Shown here: one piece after another, positions 1 through 7,481 of the stretch
Layout of the letters: each line of letters opens with the position of its first letter
Position numbering within the stretch: the first letter of the stretch is position 1
From: Natrinema saccharevitans
Lineage (GTDB): Archaea > Halobacteriota > Halobacteria > Halobacteriales > Natrialbaceae
Direction of reading: 5' to 3'
Assembly: GCF_001953745.1 (NCBI RefSeq)
Contig: NZ_LWLN01000001.1
Coordinates: 3,038,001 to 3,102,000, forward strand
DNA: 64,000 nucleotides
Notes under the pieces: model-generated
What the model was told of the DNA's origin: nothing
Seen by the model: the letters and a program-made list of their open reading frames with translations, nothing else
Databases searched by the model: none
Position numbers and translations under genes: made by a program

Positions 1-629
1 ATCACGCCGGCCTGGACTACAAGCGCCGCAAGGAGGTCGAGCGCAAGTTCGGCGAGCAGGAACTGTCGGCGGTCGTCACGACCGCCGCGCTCGCGGCCGG
101 GGTCGACTTCCCCGCCTCGCAGGTCGTCTTCGACTCGCTGGCGATGGGCATCGAGTGGCTCTCCGTCCAGGAGTTTCACCAGATGCTCGGGCGGGCGGGC
201 CGACCCGACTACCACGACGAAGGGACGGTGTACGTCCTCGTCGAACCCGACTGCAGCTACCACAACTCCATGGAGATGACCGAGGACGAGGTCGCGTTCA
301 AGCTCCTCAAAGGGGAGATGGAATCGGTGATGACCCACTACGACGAGGCCGCAGCCGTCGAAGAGACCCTCGCGAACGTCACGGTCGGCGGCAAGGCCGC
401 GAAGGCCCTGAACGACCGCATGCTCGGCGAAGTTCCAACGAAACACGCCATCGGGAAACTGCTCGAGTACGACTTCATCGACGGCTTCGAGCCCACGCCG
501 CTCGGGCAGGTCGTCACCGAACACTTCTTAGCGCCCGGGCAGGCGTTTACCCTGCTCGACGGCATCCGGAAGGACGCCCACCCCTACGAACTCGTCGCCG
601 ACCTCGAGTTGCGCGACGCGGAGCTTTAA
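1..629 (+). CDS. Archaeal superfamily II DEAD/DEAH-box helicase, C-terminal part (5' truncated by window)
   Basis: The reading frame is open from base 3 to the TAA at 629, so only the C-terminal 208 residues are present. They start in helicase domain 2: TAALAAGVDFPA matches motif V and QMLGRAGRPDY matches motif VI with the arginine-finger region. An acidic and helical tail follows (EMESVMTHYDEAAAVEETLANV). This order and the tail resemble the archaea-specific superfamily II helicase group (COG1202), which is related to Hel308 and Ski2-like enzymes. ATP-dependent nucleic-acid unwinding is inferred from the family. Walker A and DEAD motifs must lie upstream of the window. The next gene begins 79 bp downstream on the same strand. 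Confidence 0.85.
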   Translation, partial: HAGLDYKRRKEVERKFGEQELSAVVTTAALAAGVDFPASQVVFDSLAMGIEWLSVQEFHQMLGRAGRPDYHDEGTVYVLVEPDCSYHNSMEMTEDEVAFKLLKGEMESVMTHYDEAAAVEETLANVTVGGKAAKALNDRMLGEVPTKHAIGKLLEYDFIDGFEPTPLGQVVTEHFLAPGQAFTLLDGIRKDAHPYELVADLELRDAEL

Positions 630-708
630 CTCCCGCTCGGCGGCCAGAACGATAAAGAGCGAGAGCGCGCAATCGAATGCCAACGCGGGGTACTCCCCGG
701 CCCCTATC

Positions 709-1404
709 ATGGAACCGCTCACGCCAGCCGCGATCGAGCCGCCCGCGAACGTCCTGCTCGTTCATCCCGATCACAACGAGCCCGACGCCTGCGAACAGTT
801 GTGTCACGACAGTGCGGAGACGGCGCGGCTCACGGTGACGTTCGCAGACGAGACACCGGAGCCCCCGGACCCGGACGACGTCGACTGCAAGCGAGGCCTG
901 CTCACGATCGGCAACGTACTGGCCGATTCGAGGGCCGAGTCGTCCCCCGACTTCGGGGCGTCGGTCGTCACCGACTCGGTCACCGATCCGACCGATCTCG
1001 GAGCGATCGGCGTCGCCGTCAGCCGGTTCTGCAAACACTGGTCCGAGGCCGACGAGGACATCGCCGTCTGTTTCGACTCGCTGGACGCGCTGCTCAGACA
1101 CACCTCGACAGAAGAGGTCTTCCAGTTCGCACACGTCCTGACGAACCGGCTGGCGAACGTGGGTGCCTACGCACACTTTCACTTCGATCCGACCCGCCAC
1201 GAGGATCGGGTCGTCTCGACGTTCGGAGCGATCTTCGACGAGGTCGTCGCCGACGACGATACCGACGAGTCGCTCCCGGAAGCCACCGACGAGGAGGTCG
1301 CCGACCTCCTCGCCGAGTGGGACGCGGACGCAAGCGCCGACCTCGAGCCCGCGGCGGACTCGGAGGCCACCGACGAGGAGATCGCGCGGACCCTCGGCCG
1401 ATAG
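709..1404 (+). CDS. DUF7504-like haloarchaeal protein (RecA/KaiC-like fold suspected)
   Basis: This 231-residue acidic protein has the pattern of the haloarchaeal DUF7504 group. An N-terminal strand (NVLLVHPD) is followed by a middle segment ending in hydrophobic DIAVCFDSLDALLRH and QFAHVLTNRLANVGAYAHFHFD. That resembles the core of a RecA/KaiC-like ATPase without an obvious Walker A motif. The last 50 residues are an acidic low-complexity tail with two TDEE(I/V)A repeats. It is probably a degenerate signalling or regulatory ATPase-fold protein, but function is unknown. The stop codon TAG lies at the left end of a palindromic repeat (1399-1486), and the next gene converges from the other side. 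Confidence 0.75.
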   Translation: MEPLTPAAIEPPANVLLVHPDHNEPDACEQLCHDSAETARLTVTFADETPEPPDPDDVDCKRGLLTIGNVLADSRAESSPDFGASVVTDSVTDPTDLGAIGVAVSRFCKHWSEADEDIAVCFDSLDALLRHTSTEEVFQFAHVLTNRLANVGAYAHFHFDPTRHEDRVVSTFGAIFDEVVADDDTDESLPEATDEEVADLLAEWDADASADLEPAADSEATDEEIARTLGR

Positions 1405-1486
1405 CGTCGTCACCGAACCGATCGCCACACTGCTCGCAGCGCGATCATGCGATCGGGTGGGCACTGGCTTTCAGTTGCGACGGTAG
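1399..1486. repeat. Decayed copy (E) of the 86-nt palindromic element
   Basis: This 88-nt stretch aligns with the copies at 6350 and 6656. The right half reads ATGCGATCGGGTGGGC, then CAGTTGCGACGGTAG, against TGCGATCGGGTGTGC and CAGTGGCTACGATAG in the better copies. The left end reads CGATAG and is followed by a weak match to the left arm. It fills the gap between two convergent stop codons: the DUF7504 gene ends in its left arm and the BofA-like gene stops at its right border. Assignment rests on right-arm identity, total length and position. Confidence 0.55.
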
Positions 1487-1738
1487 TCAGACGAACGCGA
1501 TCTCGAGGACCGACAGCACGATCACGACGATCGAGCCGGGAAGACCCCCGAGGGCGACGATGGCGATGACGACCGGCGTGATCGCGATCGTGAGGCCGAA
1601 GACCGCCTGCGCGAGGTACAAGACGACGAGGCCGACGATCGCGTTGACGATGAAGGGGCGGGCCGCTCTGACGAGCTGGGCCGCGACGAGGACGAGTGCG
1701 AGGACCGCCACCAACACCAGAATCTCGAGGCCGGTCAT
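1487..1738 (-). CDS. BofA-like small integral membrane protein
   Basis: The 83-residue product is almost entirely hydrophobic, with about three membrane segments: residues 4-23 (LEILVLVAVLALVLVAAQLV), 30-50 and 55-80. Length and pattern match archaeal members of the BofA family (named for the Bacillus pro-sigma-K processing inhibitor), which are common in haloarchaea although archaea lack sigma-K. The function in archaea is unknown and the bacterial role should not be transferred. It converges with the gene at 709-1404, with only a repeat element between them. Confidence 0.75.
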   Translation of the reverse strand: MTGLEILVLVAVLALVLVAAQLVRAARPFIVNAIVGLVVLYLAQAVFGLTIAITPVVIAIVALGGLPGSIVVIVLSVLEIAFV

Positions 1739-1820
1739 AGCGGCGGTATCACGGCAGCCCTCAAAACCGTTCGGACCGTAACGAAACGCTTTATGACGTT
1801 GGGACGGTAGCGGATGGTAC

Positions 1821-1893
1821 GGGATCGTGGGTTAGCTTGGTATACTTCGGGCCTTGGGTGCCCGTGACCCCGGTTCAAATCCGGGCGATCCCA
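1821..1893 (+). tRNA. tRNA-Pro (anticodon UGG)
   Basis: A 73-nt cloverleaf can be drawn. The acceptor stem GGGATCG pairs with CGATCCC, with discriminator A. The anticodon stem CGGGC/GCCCG encloses loop CTTGGGT, giving anticodon TGG with T33. The T stem CCCGG/CCGGG encloses TTCAAAT. CCA is not encoded. A strong hairpin starts 2 nt downstream, and a near-copy of the last 21 nt occurs at about 1988-2008, so the 3' end was a likely integration or duplication site. Confidence 0.95.
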
Positions 1894-1894
1894 T

Positions 1895-1930
1895 ATTGCT
1901 GCCGCGAACAACTTCGTGAGCGGCAGCAAT
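1895..1930 (+). terminator. Hairpin immediately 3' of tRNA-Pro
   Basis: A perfect 11-bp stem, ATTGCTGCCGC/GCGGCAGCAAT, encloses a 14-nt loop and starts 2 nt after the tRNA. It could be a trailer structure or termination aid. No long T-tract follows, so classic archaeal U-rich termination is not evident. Confidence 0.5.
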
Positions 1931-1937
1931 TGGAACG

Positions 1938-2008
1938 AGCCCGGATTTGAACGAGAGAACGGCGAGCGATAGCGAGCCGTTCGCGTGGTTCAAATCCGAG
2001 CGATCCCT
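1938..2008 (+). repeat. tRNA-derived palindromic cassette ending in a tRNA-Pro 3'-end duplicate
   Basis: An inverted T-arm copy (GCCCGGATTTGAAC) is followed by a core, GAGAGAACGGCGAGCG then ATAGCGAGCCGTTCGCG, and then a direct near-copy of the tRNA-Pro 3' end (GGTTCAAATCCGAGCGATCC; one mismatch). The same core, one base shorter, occurs after tRNA-Arg at 37024-37092. The layout tRNA, about 95 nt, tRNA 3' duplicate resembles a minimal attL/attR pair, but no integrase is present. Confidence 0.75.
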
Positions 2009-2086
2009 CCGGTATCGTGAACGATCGGTAAGCGGTGGCTACAAGATCGGATTCTAAGGTTCTGCGCGGAGCGCAGGTTCTCGAGC

Positions 2087-2353
2087 GTGACTCGAGTTCC
2101 AAGTGAGACTCGAGAAGCGTATGGCCTCGAGTTCGACGAGAACGGTGATCCGCGACAGATGCGGATCGATACGATCCTCTCGCGACTGAAGGCCGACAGC
2201 TTCGAGAACGTCGCGACGATCGCCACCGAGGCCCTCGAGAAGTGGTCGAAGTCGGGGAACGACCCGACCGTCCTCCGCGGTGTCGAGCTGACCTGGAAGA
2301 CTCCGGGCGGCGGGACTGAAACCGGATTCGTCGGCTCGGTTGCGGATCGGTGA
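2087..2353 (+). CDS. Small hypothetical protein downstream of tRNA-Pro
   Basis: This GTG-initiated frame encodes 88 residues. The segment REAYGLEFDENGDPRQMR, followed by a helical stretch (IDTILSRLKADSFENVAT), looks like real protein rather than a shadow frame. An internal ATG at 2159 would give a 64-residue product. I recognise no family. It sits between the tRNA-Pro cassette and the left repeat of the restriction gene, so it may belong to the accessory block or be a remnant of an integrated element. Function unknown. Confidence 0.4.
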   Translation: MTRVPSETREAYGLEFDENGDPRQMRIDTILSRLKADSFENVATIATEALEKWSKSGNDPTVLRGVELTWKTPGGGTETGFVGSVADR

Positions 2354-2483
2354 ACCGGCCCGGGTAGTGGCAACACTCTCGGGACCCCTCTTTTCTGCAA
2401 GTTAGGTTGACTACCACGGTTTCGTCTGCAACTCTGGTTGTAGCCAGTGGCTCGAGGGCGGGGGTCGGCACCGCGATCGCACC

Positions 2484-2588
2484 GCAACGCCGGCGGGGTC
2501 GTTTCGCGCTTCGCGCGAAAGCCCCCTTGGCGGGTGTCCCCAAGGGGACAGTGCCAAAAAATTACACCGCCCCGCCTCTGCCTCCGTA
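2484..2588 (+). repeat. Left flanking direct repeat of the restriction-modification gene
   Basis: About 100 nt here align in the same orientation with 5983-6086, with shared blocks GCCGGCGGG, TTCGCGC, GCGAAAG and GACAGTGCC; identity is roughly 70% by eye. It contains the perfect palindrome GTCCCCAAGGGGAC. The two copies bracket the low-GC gene at 2721-5645. Confidence 0.6.
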
Positions 2589-2720
2589 CGCAGATCTCCA
2601 GTTGAAGCACATGAAATAGGGGTTGGGAATATCAGATATTTCCAAAATAAACCATGTTTAGACTATCTGAATATAGTGGCTTGAGAATGCTATTCGCCTC
2701 TCAAATCGCTCAAGAAGGAG
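2589..2720. other. AT-rich spacer downstream of the restriction gene
   Basis: GC content drops sharply here. Two inverted repeats are visible: GGAATATCAGATATTTCC at about 2637, and CTTGAG/CTCAAG arms between about 2680 and 2714. Either could help end transcription of the minus-strand gene. No gene is seen. Confidence 0.4.
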
Positions 2721-5645
2721 TTATTCGCCCATCTCAGTGAGTTCGATTAGTTCAAGCAACAGCCCTGTGTACAGTTCTTCTAATAATTCGTCCTGTTGCT
2801 CCTCATCGTATCCGACTATATCCAATATTTCCTTATCCAACTCGCGCCGTTCTTGGAACCCTTCGCCAATTTCGTCACGTGCTTCGTAGTGCTGTTCGAC
2901 GCGCCGTTCATCTTCGATACTTAATTTGCTAGGATCTGCAAGCAGAATCATCTGCTTGATAATGCTCGGGCATTCTACATTCTTCCACGCTTCCCACGCC
3001 TCATCAAGTTGGTCTTGATCCGCTTGCGACAACCTGTTGATATCGAATCCGTAGAACCCAGACTGAGAGTAGCGACGATACTTCGTCCATGCCCCTTCAA
3101 CTGGAATACGAGATACGAACAATTGAAGGAGACCAATTGTGCTGTCGAACCACAGCGCCATTCGTCGTGCGTCTTCTCCTGTGATGTTCGTGTGCATCCA
3201 CATGCGGTGCCAAACACGTGACTTTTCAGAATAGTAGACTGGATGACGCGTTCCAGGTGCAGTCAATTTAATTGTCTCTGGGATTGCCATATGAGCGGCA
3301 TTCTCCGTAACGTGTTCTTCCCAGTTTCCAGGTATGTTTTCCTCCTCAGCCAGACTTAGAAATCGATCAATTCCGTTGAATGGACGCACAACGGTGTATT
3401 CTTCGATGTCGGTTACATCAACCTTCGCTCGGTACGGTTTCCGGAGGAAGTATGGCTCAACTGAACTTCGCGGAATTTCAATTTCTTCGTTGATGTGCTT
3501 GTGTGCAACTACTAAGGGGTCGTCATCATCTTTGACTACCCATACGTCGTTCTTTCGCGTATGTGTCTGGGGATCCGCAAGGATCCCACTCGTCCACGGA
3601 TGGCTGCTACCGCCACGGGTCAAACCCGGATCCAAGTCCTTGACCTGACACAACTTCTCGTCGTTATCGACGATTTCGTACCACCGCTTGATTAAGTCAC
3701 GCTCTTTCACTGAGAATGTAGAGAAGAGGTTGTGTTCGTCTAGTTCTTCCAACGGGACTCGCCAGACGGTAGCTTCAGATCCGTTCTGACCAGACACTGT
3801 TTGTGCCTCACCTGGCTCAGCGTTTCGGAGCGAATCAGCTACTGTCCGAATATCATCTGAATCAACGTCAAGCCCATCAAAGGACACACAAGCAACAGAC
3901 TCGCCGTCTTCAGGTTCGCCTTTGCGAGCAATGATCATGACTTCTCGTAGATCAGTATCTTCTGAGAAATTGGATGCATCTTCACGAGCAAACAGGAATT
4001 CGATACTGTACTCGTTTAGGAGCATCTGTCGAATTCCTGAATCACTTGACTTATTAAGTACACTCGCTGGTAGGACGGCTGCAATCCGACCACCTGGTTC
4101 TAAGAACTTGTCAGCAAGAAATAGAAAATATGAACAATAAGACATCTTCCCGTGAATGTGTCCCTTGTTGTCTCGCCGGGAGAACCGGTCACGGAGCCTA
4201 TCTTTGTATCCATCAGCAAATCCAGCTACAGATTCCTGTCGAGTGAACGGCGGATTCATGATCACTGTGTCTACGGTCGTCAGTGTCATTTCCTTCCCTG
4301 CTACTGCATCCATCGCGACACTGCCAGACTCAATAGTTTCCTCACTTACATTAGGGCGTTGACCATCTGAGAACTCAGCAAGACCACGTTGCTCATTCTT
4401 CTGAGGAAGAACGAATGAGAGAGGACTGATGGTGCTTCCCGGACGTAATTTTGTCGAGTCTTCAATACCAATATTCACCTCGTCCGTCTCGTAGATAGGA
4501 GCTTGTAATGCAAGATGGATACAAGATAGGTGAGCCGCGAACGGCATCACGTCGATTCCTGCGATATCATTCTCAACGAATTCCTGATGTTGCTGTTCGC
4601 TGAATCCACTTTCAGTTAGAGAACGTTTCCGGAGATATGATGCTGCAAGTAGAGATCCCGACCCACACGCTGGATCCATTACTTTAGCATCCGAGTTATG
4701 AATTGACAAGTCCGCGAGTATCTGGGCGGGTTTATTCATCGTGTAGTACGCTGCGACCTTCTTCCGTGCTTTATGAGGAATTAGCTCATGGAATACTTTA
4801 CCCAGAACGTCGTGTGTGATGGTTTCTGGCCGAAGAGCATAGATACTCTTAATCGAGTCTCTAAGTGTGTTAAATGCCGTTTGTGGCAGATCATTTGCAA
4901 TTCTGAAACTAAATACCGGAGTATAGTCTACTTCAAGAACGAGATCGAAGTATTCAGCAAGATCACTTGGTGTACTCAGCTTATCTGGATCAATTTCCGG
5001 GAATTGTTGAGATGATGATAGTACTCGGTAGAACGTAATTTGGTTAACGAGCAGAAATCCTGCTGTTTGTCGAGCGGCTTCACGTTCTTCTTCGTCTTCA
5101 GGAGATGCACCGAGAACGTTCCGGAATAAGTTCTCGTCAGGTGCGGTTTCAAGTTCTTCATTCAATCGGTAGGCTGTCTGACGTAAGACGCTAACCACTT
5201 CATCTGGATCTGGCTCGGGGGTTCGCTCGTCCCGGATATGGCTGTTCAGCCAACGCGGAATTTCCTCTAAATCCAGTTTCGCGGTATCTGTCGGGGCATC
5301 ACGCCGTAGGAACGCCACACTGTATTTGTGGCCACTGAGTACGGATTCGGCAGTGTTTGTGAGTCGCGCCTGCCCTCCCTCGTCTTTCAATTGGTCTGGA
5401 TAGCAGATTAGAAAAGTACCGTCAACGCCTGTGATTTGCCCATAGTCGCGCGCTTCTGCAAATCCTTCCCACTTATTGCTCTCCCACTTTGCCTCCCCCA
5501 AAAACCTCCCGTTTGTTGATACTTGAAAGTCTGGCTGTGACCGCGTCCCAGGGGTTGAAATGGAAACCTGTGTTACGGCTTCAACTCCGTTGTCACGGAG
5601 ATAGGATGCCATTAGATCCGTTATTCCGTCTTCGGTTGCAGACAT
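2721..5645 (-). CDS. Single-chain restriction-modification protein: PD-(D/E)XK nuclease fused to N6-adenine methyltransferase (type IIG-like)
   Basis: The product has 974 residues from the chosen ATG at 5645. The N-terminus carries a PD-(D/E)XK nuclease signature (SQPDF with D39, then FLGEAKWE with E51 and K53). The middle holds an N6-adenine methyltransferase: KVAAYYTMNKPA, the SAM motif DPACGSGSLL near residue 324 and the catalytic NPPF near 464. The C-terminal 400 residues probably include the target-recognition region. This matches type IIG or Eco57I-like enzymes that cut and modify with one chain; cleavage is inferred. The start was chosen because TTTATG about 35 nt upstream could serve as a TATA box and the earlier in-frame ATG lies inside it. 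GC and codon use are far below the neighbours, which indicates transfer. No specificity subunit is nearby. Confidence 0.88.
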   Translation of the reverse strand: MSATEDGITDLMASYLRDNGVEAVTQVSISTPGTRSQPDFQVSTNGRFLGEAKWESNKWEGFAEARDYGQITGVDGTFLICYPDQLKDEGGQARLTNTAESVLSGHKYSVAFLRRDAPTDTAKLDLEEIPRWLNSHIRDERTPEPDPDEVVSVLRQTAYRLNEELETAPDENLFRNVLGASPEDEEEREAARQTAGFLLVNQITFYRVLSSSQQFPEIDPDKLSTPSDLAEYFDLVLEVDYTPVFSFRIANDLPQTAFNTLRDSIKSIYALRPETITHDVLGKVFHELIPHKARKKVAAYYTMNKPAQILADLSIHNSDAKVMDPACGSGSLLAASYLRKRSLTESGFSEQQHQEFVENDIAGIDVMPFAAHLSCIHLALQAPIYETDEVNIGIEDSTKLRPGSTISPLSFVLPQKNEQRGLAEFSDGQRPNVSEETIESGSVAMDAVAGKEMTLTTVDTVIMNPPFTRQESVAGFADGYKDRLRDRFSRRDNKGHIHGKMSYCSYFLFLADKFLEPGGRIAAVLPASVLNKSSDSGIRQMLLNEYSIEFLFAREDASNFSEDTDLREVMIIARKGEPEDGESVACVSFDGLDVDSDDIRTVADSLRNAEPGEAQTVSGQNGSEATVWRVPLEELDEHNLFSTFSVKERDLIKRWYEIVDNDEKLCQVKDLDPGLTRGGSSHPWTSGILADPQTHTRKNDVWVVKDDDDPLVVAHKHINEEIEIPRSSVEPYFLRKPYRAKVDVTDIEEYTVVRPFNGIDRFLSLAEEENIPGNWEEHVTENAAHMAIPETIKLTAPGTRHPVYYSEKSRVWHRMWMHTNITGEDARRMALWFDSTIGLLQLFVSRIPVEGAWTKYRRYSQSGFYGFDINRLSQADQDQLDEAWEAWKNVECPSIIKQMILLADPSKLSIEDERRVEQHYEARDEIGEGFQERRELDKEILDIVGYDEEQQDELLEELYTGLLLELIELTEMGE

Positions 5646-5769
5646 GTATTGATGTTCAGCATAATGTGACACCTCGCACATAAACCCTGCCTGTTCTATA
5701 CTTCCAAGACTTGCAGGATAGGACGTATCCAGATACCGTGAGACCACCTATCTCTCTGGCTCCCTGAAG

Positions 5770-5876
5770 TTGTACGTCGACAGAATCCGATCTCCGAATA
5801 TGCACACGAGCCGCGACACCTCGTGTGCATCTCTCGAGTCGAGCCATCACTCGAGACGCGATTCTGTACGACTGGA
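5770..5876. repeat. Nested imperfect inverted repeat upstream of the restriction gene
   Basis: The inner arms ATGCACACGAG (5800-5810) and CTCGTGTGCAT (5820-5830) pair perfectly over 11 bp. Outer arms GTCGACAGAATC and GATTCTGTACGAC extend the palindrome to about 100 nt. It lies about 150 nt upstream of the restriction-modification start and could be a regulatory structure or a decayed element. No gene is seen between 5646 and 6171. Confidence 0.5.
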
Positions 5877-5982
5877 CCACGAGGGCCCGTCGTTGTTGGG
5901 CCGAAATGGGCGGTTCAGTGAGTCGAAAGAACGCTGATTTCGGGGGCGTGCGTACGAGTCTGTGAATCCGAATCAATGGCGA

Positions 5983-6086
5983 CGGCAAGCCGGCGGGACC
6001 GGTTCGCGCCTCGGGCGAAAGGCCCTTGCTGGGAGTCTCGAGGCCGACAGTGCCGAAAGATCCAGCACCCGGTCCGCGTCCGCTGC
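5983..6086 (+). repeat. Right flanking direct repeat of the restriction-modification gene
   Basis: This is the diverged second copy of the repeat at 2484-2588: GCAAGCCGGCGGG, TTCGCGCCTCGGGCGAAAG and CGACAGTGCC appear in the same order and orientation. It sits about 340 bp upstream of the restriction gene start. Confidence 0.6.
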
Positions 6087-6171
6087 GTCCCAGTCGCGTC
6101 GGACGACCCGGAGGCGATCCCGGAAACGGATCAACACCACGTTTTTGTCGAAGAGTCGCTGATCGAGTCGT

Positions 6172-6312
6172 ATGGACTCCGAGAGTCTAACCTACATCGT
6201 GTCTCTCGCCGTGCTGTTCCTCCTGCTTTGTGCGGCCGTGATCCTGGCGGTAGCGTACGGGGCGGTCGATGTCGTCACCGACTACTACGGGTTGGTGTCG
6301 CTCGAGTTCTGA
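6172..6312 (+). CDS. Small single-pass membrane protein (46 aa)
   Basis: The frame begins MDSESLTYIVSLAVLFLLLC and continues as a hydrophobic helix to about residue 33, ending DYYGLVSLEF. One transmembrane segment with an acidic N-terminus and short polar C-terminus is predicted. Haloarchaeal genomes carry many such microproteins, but I recognise no family. Amino-acid composition is unlike the Arg-rich shadow frames around it. The gene is followed by palindromic repeat copies A and B. Confidence 0.5.
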   Translation: MDSESLTYIVSLAVLFLLLCAAVILAVAYGAVDVVTDYYGLVSLEF

Positions 6313-6349
6313 TTCTTCGACCGGGAACAGCCGGTTGGAGATCGACCAG

Positions 6350-6435
6350 CTATAGTACCAACTGAAACGATTTACAGACCGATCGCACAGCCGTCGTGCG
6401 ATCGGGTGTGCAATGACGGTCAGTGGCTACGATAG
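6350..6435. repeat. 86-nt palindromic element, copy A
   Basis: The element starts CTATAGTACC and ends GGCTACGATAG. The centre CGATCGCAC-AGCCGTC-GTGCGATCG forms a strong hairpin, and the outer arms pair imperfectly, so the whole unit is one long palindrome. It is closest to copy B at 6656-6740 and related to copies C and D at 38320 and 59032. Confidence 0.75.
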
Positions 6436-6655
6436 TGCGCCGAAAAGCGAGGGTCGTGTGACTGAGACCGCAAATCGAAACCGCCGACACGTATCGACAG
6501 GAGACCAGTACCCGCGCGGGGACGAATCGGCCGCCCGGCAGTAAATGAGAGGGGTTTTGTAGGAACCATTGCAAGATTCGCGTGATCTGCCCCGATTTGG
6601 TACCCACTACGATGGAACCAATCACTCTTGTCCAGAGGTGGGGCAGATCGCCGTA

Positions 6656-6740
6656 CTATAGTAACGACTGGAAGGTTTACACACCGATCGCACAGCCGTC
6701 GTCCGATCGGGTGTGCAATGACGGTCGGTGGCTACGATAG
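6656..6740. repeat. 85-nt palindromic element, copy B
   Basis: It shares with copy A the internal strings CCGATCGCACAGCCGTCGT and CGATCGGGTGTGCAATGACGG, and the GGCTACGATAG end. It lies 220 nt from copy A in the same orientation. Confidence 0.75.
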
Positions 6741-7256
6741 CGATCACGATACCGAACCGCTCGAGCTGGCCGGTAGCGATCGAACGCTCGAGACGGGACC
6801 ACCTCGCGATTTCGAGAGCGACGGCGGCCGACGATCACCGTAAGAACAGGCGATTCCGATAGCAGGCGCTTCGACGGGACGGACGAAAGCGCGGACGGGT
6901 GAAACGAACGCGGGTGGCGACGTTCCACGCCGGGAACAAGCGGCGTCCAGTGTTATCCCACGAGGGGTGTATGGACAAGCGGTCACAATGGCCACAGTGG
7001 GCGGGTCGGTGCTGCATGGATCGCGTCTGTGTTCGTTGTCATCACCTCACGCAACTGTACCGCTCGTTCAATAATAAAGGTATCTACTAGCGCAATAGAT
7101 GCAATCTATGCGAGAAAGAGAAACGAATGTCCACACAAAACGACTCATTACGACACTGTTCGATTTCTGGGACCCGGACACTGGTGTTTGTGACCGACTA
7201 ACGCTCGAGGACAGGGGACGGCGACCGACTGCTACGGAACCGACCGAAAGACTGGA
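6741..7256. other. Intergenic stretch without a recognisable gene
   Basis: Open frames here are Arg-rich or short shadow frames with no protein-like pattern. AT-richer sequence around 7070-7130 may include promoter-like elements. No RNA gene or clear repeat is seen. Confidence 0.4.
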
Positions 7257-7453
7257 TCAGTGCGTGGCCGTCGCGGGCCGCTCGAGTCGAACAAAGCTCC
7301 CGTCGCCGCAGACGCAGTCCTTCTGGTGCCGAGCGGGCGGATCGAGTCGTCGCCCGTGATTTCGGCGACGAGGATGACGCCACAGCCCTCACAGTGGACC
7401 GTCCGCGAGAGCGGTCGATTCGAACCGGCGACCGCGGCCGAGCGTCGATCCAC
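7257..7453 (-). pseudogene. Small zinc-ribbon protein, apparently frameshifted
   Basis: From a GTG at 7453 the frame reads toward TVHCEGCGVILVAEITGDD. The protein-like sequence then continues in another frame as HQKDCVCGDGSFVRLERP and stops at 7257. The two halves give paired CxxC and CxC motifs, as in a roughly 65-residue zinc-ribbon protein. A one-base shift between about 7316 and 7350 separates them; the 197-bp span is not a multiple of three. This may be a real inactivating mutation or a sequencing error. Function unknown. Confidence 0.4.
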
Positions 7454-7481
7454 GGAACCGGGGTCCTCGCCGACTATACGC

